Assembly (NCBI GenBank): GCA_021735645.1
Contig: JAIPGP010000031.1
Coordinates: 1 to 36,716, forward strand
DNA length: 36,716 bases
Reading direction: 5' to 3'
Origin: Candidatus Cloacimonadota bacterium
GTDB taxonomy: Bacteria > Cloacimonadota > Cloacimonadia > Cloacimonadales > TCS61
Positions 19,069-27,449 of the stretch are shown here, piece after piece. The position numbers and the translations under genes were made by a program. The notes beneath the pieces are model-generated. The model searched no databases, was not told where the DNA came from, and saw nothing but the letters and a program-made list of their open reading frames with translations. Every line of letters begins with the position of its first letter. Positions within the stretch are counted from its first letter, which is position 1.

Positions 19069-19097
19069 TTTTTAAAATAAAATTAAAGGAAATCCTG

Positions 19098-19703
19098 ATG
19101 GCAGAAAAAATTAAGTATGAACCTAAATTACTGCTGCTTCGCATCAAACTGGAATACATTAGACCATTTATCGTTCGCAAGGTGGTTGTCCGCAATACTA
19201 TCTCTTTTGCTGATCTTCATGACATTATCCAGATTACGATGGGCTGGGAAAATGAGCATCTTTACAGCTTCTCTAAAGGTAACATTTACATTGATGATGA
19301 TCATGGTGATGATGAAAAAGATGATTTTTTTAACCTTTTCCCTTCCCGTAATAAATATCTCTCTGCTTCTAATAATCCTATTGCCAGATTCCTCAATGAG
19401 CCTAAAGATAAAGTTAAATATGAATATGATTTCGGAGATTCCTGGCTGCACCAGATTTCTGTCAGCAAGGTATTAGAAAATGACCCCCGCCTTATTCACC
19501 CAGTCTGCAAAAAAGCTTCCCGAGCCTGTCCCCCGGAGGATTGCGGCGGTGTTTACGGCTATTACCGCATTCTGAATGCCCTGAATTCCGAGGAAAAAGA
19601 TGAAGATGATGAATCATACCTTGAATGGGTCGGTGAAGATTATAATCCGGAATTTACCGATATTGATATAATTAACAGCTGGCTGAGAAAAATCAAAATG
19701 TAA
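19098..19703 (+). CDS. Plasmid pRiA4b ORF-3-like protein
   Basis: This 201-residue protein has the hallmarks of the pRiA4b ORF-3-like family. These are an N-terminal L-R-I-K-L-x-x-I-R-P-x-I-x-R beta/alpha start (14-27), a helix ending I-T-M-G-W (46-50), the Y-E-Y-D-F-G-D-S-W motif (108-116) and the CPPEDCGG motif (144-151). The end is acidic. The family is widespread on plasmids, mobile elements and chromosomes. Its biochemical role is not established, so none is claimed. AAAGGA stands about eight bases before the ATG. It is a single gene with a possible TTGACA promoter, 124 bp from the MITE-like element. It converges on the lapA-like gene. A short TCTCCA/TGGAGA hairpin lies in the 3' gap without a T run. 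Confidence 0.85.
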   Translation: MAEKIKYEPKLLLLRIKLEYIRPFIVRKVVVRNTISFADLHDIIQITMGWENEHLYSFSKGNIYIDDDHGDDEKDDFFNLFPSRNKYLSASNNPIARFLNEPKDKVKYEYDFGDSWLHQISVSKVLENDPRLIHPVCKKASRACPPEDCGGVYGYYRILNALNSEEKDEDDESYLEWVGEDYNPEFTDIDIINSWLRKIKM

Positions 19704-19848
19704 TCCAGCTAAGACTCTCCAGTGGAGAATAAAAGCGGAACTGTCAAATGGTGATGATAGACCGGACTGAAATGACCATATCCCCTTCACATTTAGCAAT
19801 CTTGGGACTGAGCGGACATAGCGAACGATACAGTGATAGTAATTGCCT

Positions 19849-20067
19849 TTAATCTATTTCAACTCCTGCAGGTTTATTATTTTTTCCATACCTTCCCAGC
19901 AGAAAACCAATGATAAAGCCTACCAGCAGTGTGACGGGAAAAAGTATTATTCGGGACATACTGATCTTCCAGAAAAGCAGGCGTAGTTCCACAACCTGAG
20001 TATTTTGAAAAAGAACGATTAAAAACAGAGCAATCAGCACGATAATAATGATACTTTTAGCTTTCAT
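19849..20067 (-). CDS. Small LapA-domain membrane protein
   Basis: This 72-residue protein has two hydrophobic segments (about 4-22 and 38-58) around V-V-E-L-R-L-L-F-W, and a G-R-Y/basic C-terminus. That is the pattern of the LapA/DUF1049 domain, whose E. coli member works with LapB in regulating lipopolysaccharide synthesis. Residues 20-35 (FQNTQVVELRLLFWKI) are the typical FxxNxxxVxLxFLxW core. AGGAGG stands before the ATG. It begins 8 bp after tamB, so it is the last gene of the tamA-tamB operon. Co-occurrence fits an envelope-assembly role, but direct function in LPS control is inferred from the family only. Confidence 0.8.
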   Translation of the reverse strand: MKAKSIIIIVLIALFLIVLFQNTQVVELRLLFWKISMSRIILFPVTLLVGFIIGFLLGRYGKNNKPAGVEID

Positions 20068-20075
20068 ATTTCCTC

Positions 20076-23000
20076 CTATTTAAGCTTAAATTTCCAATAC
20101 AGATCAACACCGGTAGATTTTTCATCACCTCTGGTTGCCTGTACAGAAATATATTTATTCATCTCATATTCCAAAGAAACCTCGTCTGGCACTATCTCAG
20201 AAGACTGGTCAAGTGAGAATTCTTTTTTATAACTTATAAACAGGTCATTTGTGATGTATTTTCCCACCACAATTGCTGCCTGCTTCCAGCTCTCTCCACC
20301 GGAAAATTCTATTACATCCAGATTGAGTTTCTTGCCTATTTCACTGGCAAGTTTATTACCAATTGTCTTAGACAGCATGCTCAATGCCAGATCAGATTCT
20401 GTCTGCCGGGCTACTTCTGATTTCTCACCCTGACTGATCTCACTACTGCTTCTGCCAAATAACAGGTAAGATATGGCATCACTCTCGGTGATCTCTTCAT
20501 CATCCAGATAAAAGCTGATTCCGGGGGTTTTTAAATCTCCGGTTATCTGCAGACGTAGTGTCCGCTTATTCCTGTATATATCCCGGAAAACGTGGCTGAT
20601 ATTTAAATCAAGCAGAGCATTAAACTCTGACCCGCCATTAAAGGTGATAGTTCCACCCTTAAGATCAAACTTCTTACCATAAAGCTCATATTTACCTCGC
20701 AGGGTTTTCACGGTTCCGTATAGCTCAAAATTCTTACCTTTCTTAATAATCCGCAGGTCTCCAGAAATTTCTACATTCATATCTTTATTGCGTATCCAGG
20801 TATTTCTGGGAATAGTGACCTTCATCTCTCCGGTTAAATTCTTAATCAGATCTGGGTGAGAAGCTTTCTTTTGTTTTACAGGTATCACAGTTACAGCAGT
20901 ATATTTTTGTTCAGCTTTCACCAGCAGAGGTGAATTAATGTCAACTTTGCTTACACTGCTTCCGGGCAGAGCATCAAGGTCAATTATAGCCTTAGGAATA
21001 TTAAGATATCCGCTATATACCAGTTTGTCTGGTGAGCCAGCAAGTTTGATATCCGAATTCAGTTTCACCTGCAATCCCCGTTTATCTGCCAGACTGAAAT
21101 TATCTGCCTTTAATCTCAGTTCAATGCTTTTTATACCCTCGGAAATTGGACTTTTTACTTCAGCATTTCCAGAAAAACGCAAATAGCCATCTCCTCCGGC
21201 TACGTACAATTCTTCGAGATTAATATTGCGCTGCTGAAAAGCTGCCTTCAAGCGTATTTTCGGATAATTGATCCCGTACTGTGGTACTGAAATACTTGCC
21301 TGTTCAAGTTTAACTTCGCCGCTTAGCAGCGGATCAGAAAGATTATTTCTCAAATGAAGATCAACGCCTAATATCCCATTCATTTTTTTTATCTGGTCAA
21401 TTGAACCCGCTAGAAAACTGATATCATAATCCGATACCAGTAGATCTGCTTCCAGCGGTTCATTATAAGGTATAATTTCAATACTTTGCCTGGGATTCAA
21501 ATATAAAGGAATCCTGGCTGAACCACTTATAAGCTCTTTCTTATCCTTCTCCAGGGAAAAAAATATCTCTGCCTTATTACTCTTTATATCGGCAGTAAAT
21601 TGTAAATTCCCGGGCTGAAAGTCATCCCAGCCTATATCTGTCAGCTGCATTTCAGCAGAGATTTCAGGTTCGCTCAAATATCCACCAATCTCTGCTTTCA
21701 AATTGAATATTCCTGCAATCTGAGAGGATATTAAACCCAGATTGTTTAAAGGTTCCAGGTTAACATCTTTGATCTGTAAGATTACCTGTTGAGTATCTGC
21801 AGGAGCAATAGTGCCATCAAGCATCAAACTCCCCTCGTTAAAGGCTAATTGCAGCCCATCAATCTGGTAAAATTTATCTCCTATCAATATCCTGGCACCG
21901 GTATGCCGGGTTTCTACCTGCAAGTCTTCATATTCTGCCCGGAAGACTGGTAATTCAATAGTTATCATAGAATCTACCAGTACTCCTGATTCCAGATGAA
22001 CCAGCAGCTTATCTTCACCGGCATCAAGTACAATTTTCTGCCGTTTCTCATCACCATTAATCTGCAGGTCTATATTATCAATCACGAACTCGCCAGATGC
22101 AAACTCCTTCATCGTTAGACTGACATCATAAGGTGCTTCCAGCTCACTATCTATCAATATCTCACCCGACATCTCTCCCAGTGAATACTCATTAAATTGC
22201 AGTTGTTCCAATTTCAGATTAACATTGGCTTTATAAGTTTTATCATTTAATATAATATTTCCCCTGATATCTCCGCTACCTTTCAGAGTCTCTGCATTTA
22301 CCAGTTCACTCATTGGCTGCAGATCAATTAAAGACAGCTGAAAATCAAGATTATGACCACCCTTTATATTGCCATCAGCTTTCAGTTTAAGCAAAATGGC
22401 AGAAGTCATTAACTCCAGATTTCTGATAATATAATTTTCTTCTTCATAATGTATATCTGCCTTCACCATATCCAGCTCTATATCTATTATCTCAGATGGC
22501 CTGCCTGTAATTTTCAGGTCAGCAGTTAATTCCTCCGGCTCAAATCCCTTACCCTGCAATTCAAATCCCAGATTCAGGTCAGATTTCAAGGTCTCATCCT
22601 GAAGCAGAATTGCCAGATCAACTCCTGCCAGATCACCCTGCAAATTATAACTGACCTCATTAAATATTTCTTCGGCTCTTCCTGATAATCCTATCCTGCC
22701 AAATTCTCCCGTTATCGATGTATTAAAGTCCGCAGTACTTCCATTTTTTTGGGCATCTAAAACCACTGAGCTGAATTTGATATCACCCCAGAAACCGGGC
22801 CTTACATTAAGCTGTATTTCCGTATCTGCTTCTTCAAGCTCAAATCCCCTGCCAATTACTGTCAAATCAAGATTTAAATCTGAATTATATTCAGGATTAT
22901 CCAGCCAGTGACCTCCATTAAAATGCGATATTGTGAGCTTCAAGGTGTATTCCGGGTCTTTAAAAACATCTTCAATTACTGCTGAAATATCAAATTTCTG

Positions 23001-23876
23001 ACCTGCTTCTTCCATTTCAATACTCAGACTCGCTTTCTGATTCTCCAGCGTAAATCCCAAATCAAGTTCCGGCAACCTTCCTATATCTTTCTGAGCGATC
23101 AATCCGGCGAATTCTGATAAGTTCAAAGATTCACTATTGAGATCAATAAATGTATTCTCTATAATATCAAGGTCAATTAATGCTCCAATATTTACCGTAT
23201 TTTCGGCAGTTTTTATGTGCATATTGCTCAGCATTACCTTATTGTTCTTTAATCGAGCCTTAAAATCCAGCTTCTCTAATTTTAAGTCTGGATCTTTGCA
23301 GATAAAACTAAATTTATCCAGATTGATGAGACTTTCATCCCCAGAATATTTCCCAGTGAAATGCAGCATAATCTCTGAAATCTGAGCAGAATTAATTGTG
23401 ATCTCACTATTTCTCAAATTAAAATCAGCTAATTCAATTTCCCAGTCAGATGATTGAGTTTTTTTCTTTGGCTTGGCTTTCTTATCTGCTGCCGGCAGCA
23501 TAGTCATCAGGTTCCATTCACCTTCATTATTTTGCTGCAGATCAAGATTTAATTCATCCAATAATATCGCACTGATCACTATCTTATTTGACCTGATATC
23601 ACGCAAAGAATAATGGATACCAAGTTCTTTAAGACTCAGGATTATTTCCTTATCCCGGCTGATACTCACACCTTTCAAAGTAACAGAACTAAGATATTTT
23701 ATCTCCAGCCGCTCGATATTCAGCGTTGCATTTACCAGCCTGCTATTCACGTTTGCCACTATCCGATCAGCGATCAGGTTTTTCACTGGTCGGGTCTGGA
23801 TCAGGATTACAGTTATCAGTAATAATGCCAGAATTAACAGCAACACTGCACCCGTAAATTTTAGTATCTTACGCAT
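20076..23876 (-). CDS. tamB: Translocation and assembly module protein TamB-like
   Basis: The 1266-residue protein has a single N-terminal membrane anchor (about 7-28) and then a long run of beta-strand repeats typical of the TamB/AsmA-like lipid-bridge family. The C-terminal ~400 residues are the TamB (DUF490) domain, with the recognisable LRGKYELYGKKFDLKGGTI and ITESDAISYLLFGR segments near the end. In E. coli, TamB with the barrel protein TamA helps outer-membrane protein insertion, and TamB-like proteins also move phospholipid between membranes. The ATG overlaps the tamA TAA stop by one base (TAATG), implying coupled translation. Length is close to the E. coli protein (about 1259). No defects are seen. 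Confidence 0.92.
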   Translation of the reverse strand: MRKILKFTGAVLLLILALLLITVILIQTRPVKNLIADRIVANVNSRLVNATLNIERLEIKYLSSVTLKGVSISRDKEIILSLKELGIHYSLRDIRSNKIVISAILLDELNLDLQQNNEGEWNLMTMLPAADKKAKPKKKTQSSDWEIELADFNLRNSEITINSAQISEIMLHFTGKYSGDESLINLDKFSFICKDPDLKLEKLDFKARLKNNKVMLSNMHIKTAENTVNIGALIDLDIIENTFIDLNSESLNLSEFAGLIAQKDIGRLPELDLGFTLENQKASLSIEMEEAGQKFDISAVIEDVFKDPEYTLKLTISHFNGGHWLDNPEYNSDLNLDLTVIGRGFELEEADTEIQLNVRPGFWGDIKFSSVVLDAQKNGSTADFNTSITGEFGRIGLSGRAEEIFNEVSYNLQGDLAGVDLAILLQDETLKSDLNLGFELQGKGFEPEELTADLKITGRPSEIIDIELDMVKADIHYEEENYIIRNLELMTSAILLKLKADGNIKGGHNLDFQLSLIDLQPMSELVNAETLKGSGDIRGNIILNDKTYKANVNLKLEQLQFNEYSLGEMSGEILIDSELEAPYDVSLTMKEFASGEFVIDNIDLQINGDEKRQKIVLDAGEDKLLVHLESGVLVDSMITIELPVFRAEYEDLQVETRHTGARILIGDKFYQIDGLQLAFNEGSLMLDGTIAPADTQQVILQIKDVNLEPLNNLGLISSQIAGIFNLKAEIGGYLSEPEISAEMQLTDIGWDDFQPGNLQFTADIKSNKAEIFFSLEKDKKELISGSARIPLYLNPRQSIEIIPYNEPLEADLLVSDYDISFLAGSIDQIKKMNGILGVDLHLRNNLSDPLLSGEVKLEQASISVPQYGINYPKIRLKAAFQQRNINLEELYVAGGDGYLRFSGNAEVKSPISEGIKSIELRLKADNFSLADKRGLQVKLNSDIKLAGSPDKLVYSGYLNIPKAIIDLDALPGSSVSKVDINSPLLVKAEQKYTAVTVIPVKQKKASHPDLIKNLTGEMKVTIPRNTWIRNKDMNVEISGDLRIIKKGKNFELYGTVKTLRGKYELYGKKFDLKGGTITFNGGSEFNALLDLNISHVFRDIYRNKRTLRLQITGDLKTPGISFYLDDEEITESDAISYLLFGRSSSEISQGEKSEVARQTESDLALSMLSKTIGNKLASEIGKKLNLDVIEFSGGESWKQAAIVVGKYITNDLFISYKKEFSLDQSSEIVPDEVSLEYEMNKYISVQATRGDEKSTGVDLYWKFKLK

Positions 23877-25702
23877 TAGAATGCCTGCCCGATATTCAAA
23901 TGCAGCTGGATCTGCTTATCCTCGCTCCATAACGGCTGGGCAGCATCAAAACGTATTGGTCCTATGGGAGTGGTAATTCGGATTCCCAATCCGGCAGAAT
24001 ATTTCAAACCGCCCAGATCATAGTCATCATATCCGGACCACACATTACCGGCGTCACAAAATAATACACCAGACAGCATTCGCCAAAGCAGCTGCCTTAA
24101 TTCCAGGGAAAATTCCAGATAGCTTTCACCACCCAGAGCAATACCTTCTTCACTTTGAGGTCCCACTTTTCCTCGAGCCCAGCCCCGAATGGAATTACTG
24201 CCCCCGGCAAAAAAACGCTCATCAATTGGCGTTGTATTATCGCCCCAGACAGGTTTCATTATTCCCGCTTTCACTTTTCCTGCTACTACTGAACCTTCAC
24301 TTATCTCATTATATTTTCTGAGATCTATCAAACCCTGCAAATAATGATATTCACTGCCAAGCTTTAATCCCGATAGCGTGGTCACAAAAGAAGCGGCATA
24401 ACCTTGAACTGGTGAAAATAAAGGATGGGAATCATCTATGGATATTCCGGCTGAAATACTTGATTTATTATAATTTTCCTGACTTAAATACAGCAGTTCA
24501 TCAGTGATATCACTATTGATTTGCAGATTATCTCTTTCAAACTTATACTTGATGAAGGTATTGATAGCATTACTAAGATTCTGCAGCATTGTTGTGCTGA
24601 ACCCATATTTCTGTAAATCATAAGATTCCTCGTGTTCCTTGATCAAAAAAGGACTGATGCTGAGACTGCCCTGAGGATTGATAAACGAAGGCTGAGTGAT
24701 TACTACACTTAAATGGTACGGCTCCAGATATGAATATTTAGCAAAAAACGATGCCCTCCTTGCTCCGCCCAGAAATCCAAGTTTCTCTACTCTTACTGAT
24801 AAGCGAAACCTGTCCTCAAGTCCATAACCAACTCCTGTCTTCACTGACCAATAGGGCAATTCCTTCACTATTATTTCTACAGGTATCTTGTTATCTTCTA
24901 TCTCAGTCAGCATTGTTTTCATGGTCACAAACTGAAACATGCCCAGATTCTGGATTCGCTGCTGGGTCTTCTGTATTTTTCGCTGATCAAAACTGTCTTG
25001 CTCATTAAAAGATACCTGCTTTAAAATCACTTTCTCAGCTAACTTCTCATTGCCCTGCACTCTGATCTCTCCAAAATAACAGTATTCACCGGTATTTATC
25101 TTATAATTAACCTCAGCAAACCTGTTTTGATCAATTAATTCAATCTCAAATTCCGTTTCCGGTTCCGGGAATCCATTATTCATTAAAAGCAGATTGATCT
25201 GTTTTATTGTATTATTTATATTATCATCCTGAAAACGGCTGCCTGCCCGGGCATTAAATTCTGCCGAATTGTCATCCAGCAGTTTTTTCACCAGTTCTCT
25301 GTCTTCTGTTCTGAGTGCTTCTACAGCATAATTTATTATTTTAATTATTACCGGGTCATTTTCCTTGATCTCAAAGGTTAATATTGTCTTCCTGTTTTTT
25401 GCATCTGCCTCTGTTTTAGCTTTTACCTCTACTCCCAAAAATCCGGCTCTTTGATACAGCACCTTGATCTGCTTGATATCTTCTTCCAGAAATATCTCAT
25501 TAAAATATGGCTTCGCCTTCCAGAAAAAAAACCTGTTACCCAGGTTTTCTGCCTTTAAATTCAAATTCTTTTTCAAAACTCCTGCTGAAATTGCTTTATT
25601 GCCCTCAAACTTGATGCTTTTTAATATTATTCCATTCTCTGCCGACATCATTGTAAATGATACCATTATTATCAGAAATATTACTTTTCTAATATTGCTC
25701 AA
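23876..25702 (-). CDS. tamA: BamA/TamA-family outer-membrane assembly protein
   Basis: The 608-residue protein has a signal peptide (SNIRKVIFLIIMVSFTMMSA), about three POTRA-like repeats (about 25-285), and a C-terminal Omp85 beta-barrel (about 290-608). The barrel includes a G-G-S-N-S-I-R-G-W motif, the lid-lock loop motif typical of Omp85 proteins, and ends in Phe. Family members insert or assemble other outer-membrane proteins. The order tamA-tamB supports TamA over BamA. The start appears to be TTG at 25702, with AGGA close upstream. No in-frame ATG would keep the signal peptide whole. A good TTGACC/TATATA promoter lies about 100 bp upstream at 25804-25832. Confidence 0.9.
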   Translation of the reverse strand: MSNIRKVIFLIIMVSFTMMSAENGIILKSIKFEGNKAISAGVLKKNLNLKAENLGNRFFFWKAKPYFNEIFLEEDIKQIKVLYQRAGFLGVEVKAKTEADAKNRKTILTFEIKENDPVIIKIINYAVEALRTEDRELVKKLLDDNSAEFNARAGSRFQDDNINNTIKQINLLLMNNGFPEPETEFEIELIDQNRFAEVNYKINTGEYCYFGEIRVQGNEKLAEKVILKQVSFNEQDSFDQRKIQKTQQRIQNLGMFQFVTMKTMLTEIEDNKIPVEIIVKELPYWSVKTGVGYGLEDRFRLSVRVEKLGFLGGARRASFFAKYSYLEPYHLSVVITQPSFINPQGSLSISPFLIKEHEESYDLQKYGFSTTMLQNLSNAINTFIKYKFERDNLQINSDITDELLYLSQENYNKSSISAGISIDDSHPLFSPVQGYAASFVTTLSGLKLGSEYHYLQGLIDLRKYNEISEGSVVAGKVKAGIMKPVWGDNTTPIDERFFAGGSNSIRGWARGKVGPQSEEGIALGGESYLEFSLELRQLLWRMLSGVLFCDAGNVWSGYDDYDLGGLKYSAGLGIRITTPIGPIRFDAAQPLWSEDKQIQLHLNIGQAF

Positions 25703-25803
25703 TTATCCTGCCTTTTCTCTTCCTGTATCTTCTGCCAATTTCTCCCGTAAAACCTGTCTGAATTCCACCTGATCAAACTATAATCTTACATCTACTCAAT
25801 TTC

Positions 25804-25832
25804 TATATACTATTACTCACATATAAGGTCAA
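25804..25832 (-). promoter_or_regulatory. Probable promoter of tamA-tamB-lapA-like operon
   Basis: On the minus strand TTGACC (25832-25827) and TATATA (25809-25804) are exactly 17 bp apart. Transcription would begin near 25797, leaving about a 95-nt leader before the TTG start of tamA. Confidence 0.6.
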
Positions 25833-26378
25833 GGTTAATCTTTACAATCAATTAAGATTGATCAGAAGACTGTTCGATATGTCACCTGCTTTGACCTGAG
25901 AATGGGTTTCTGTCCATTGCAAGTCTCAGAAATGCTGATTAATATCCCCTATCCACCTGTTTTATTTAACTCAAGTTTCGCAGAAGCATAAACGTGTTTA
26001 TATAGTGCATTTTAAAAATTAATAAAGCACAAATATGGCGATTAAACAGCAATAATAAAAGCAGATTATTTCATATTTACATTTTTAGACAAATTGTCAG
26101 AGTTATTAACCGGAAGGGACTAACTACGGGCAAGAATGTAATCCAGTTTAGGGCTGTACTCAGGGTAAGACTGGATGGTATTAGTTGATTGGAATAGGTG
26201 GTGAGATAGGCGTTCATCACGAATTATCGGGACTGGCTTACCTTATTTCTTACACTATATTTTTCAGCGTAATTCAGTGATTTCCGCGGAAGATAATCTT
26301 ATATTACATTTTTTTTCCTTCGCTGCAAAAAAAATCAAACACAAATGCCGCAAAATGACACGAACAAAACAACATTAA
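25833..26378. other. Gene-free intergenic DNA before the hairpin array
   Basis: No open frame with a plausible start and composition is seen on either strand. The stretch is AT-rich. The only link to its surroundings is ACTCAGGGTAA near 26159, a word also present in the spacers of the array that begins at 26379. Confidence 0.6.
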
Positions 26379-27300
26379 TGTAGATTAATCGTCCTCGATT
26401 AATGTTTTATATAATGATCAATCGGGGACGATTGATCTACGATAAGAACTCAGGGTAAACGGTTCATCATCAGCTTATCTATGTAGATTAATCGTCCTAG
26501 ATTAATGTTTTATAGAATGATCAATCGGAGACGATTGATCTACAATAAGAACTCAGGGTAAACGGTTCATCATCCACTTGTTTATGTAGATTAATCGTCC
26601 TCGATTAATGTTTTATTGAATGATCAATCGGGGACGATTGATCTACAATAAGACCTCAGAGTAAACGGTTCATCATCAGCTTATTTATGTAGATTAATCG
26701 TCCTCGATTAATGTTTTATAGAATGATCAATCGGGGACGATTGATCTACAATAAGACCTCAGGGTAAACACTTCATCATCAGCTTATCTATGTAGATTAA
26801 TCGTCCTCGGTTAATGTTTTATAGAATGATCAATCGGGGACGATTGATCTACAATAAGAACTCAGAGTAAACAGTTCATCATCCATTTATTTATGTAGAT
26901 TAATCGTCCTCGATTAATTGTTTTATATAATGATCAATCGGGGACGATTGATCTACAATAAGACCTCAGAGTAAACGGTTCATCATCAGCTTATTTATGT
27001 AGATTAATCGTCCTCGGTTAATTGTTTTATATAATGATCAATCGGGGACGATTGATCTACAATAAGAACTCAGAGTAAGCAGTTCATCATCCACTAATTG
27101 ATGTAGATTAATCGTCCTCGGTTAATGTTTTATAGAATGATCAATCGGGGACGATTGATCTACGATAAGAGCTTAGAGTAAACAGTTCATCATCCATTTA
27201 TTTATGTAGATTAATCGTCCTCGATTAATGTTTTATAGAATGATCAATCGGGGACGATTGATCTACAATAAGACCTCATGGTAAGCAGTTCATCATCCAC
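26379..27300 (+). repeat. Nine-copy ~103-bp tandem array of paired hairpins
   Basis: Units start with TGTAGATTAATCG at 26379, 26482, 26585, 26688, 26791, 26894, 26998, 27102 and 27205, giving periods of 103 (six times) and 104 (twice). Each unit has a ~62-bp structured half ending in GATTGATCTAC, and a ~41-bp spacer containing variants of CTCAGRGTAAACGGTTCATC. The structured half holds two local hairpins. Hairpin 1 has arms ATTAATCG and CGATTAAT with loop TCCT. Hairpin 2 has arms ATCAATCG and CGATTGAT with loop GGGA. The two hairpins are also complementary to each other across a GTTTTATAGAA-type centre. The second hairpin is identical in eight of nine copies. No cas genes or variable spacers are present, so it is not a CRISPR. 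Confidence 0.95.
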
Positions 27301-27335
27301 CCTTTCAGGGTGAAGATTAAACAAGAATCCTGAGA

Positions 27336-27352
27336 AATTCCGGGGGGATGCC
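27336..27352 (+). promoter_or_regulatory. Shared G-rich upstream motif, copy 2
   Basis: This is the same 17-base word, AATTCCGGGGGGATGCC, as at 19008-19024. It sits between the hairpin array and the channel gene. TTGACA follows at 27372-27377, then GAATAG. The best -10 match (TATAGA, 27392-27397) is only 14 bp away, so the promoter itself is uncertain. Confidence 0.5.
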
Positions 27353-27449
27353 AGGCAAATAAATAAAATATTTGACAGAATAGTAGTTACATATAGACAA
27401 TTGCAACATAATATTAAACTAAGTTATATGGGTTATGAAGGAGCAGACT

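Noticed and set aside
18553-19097. Autonomous insertion sequence around the pRiA4b ORF-3-like gene
   Set aside because: The inverted ends enclose only 207 bp that excludes the gene, and no transposase is present.
19720-19750. Terminator between the converging pRiA4b ORF-3-like and lapA-like genes
   Set aside because: The TCTCCA/TGGAGA hairpin is only 6 bp with a 1-nt loop and no T run on either side.
26379-27300. CRISPR array
   Set aside because: The units are ~103 bp, the spacers are themselves conserved copies, repeats contain paired palindromes, and no cas gene is in the window.
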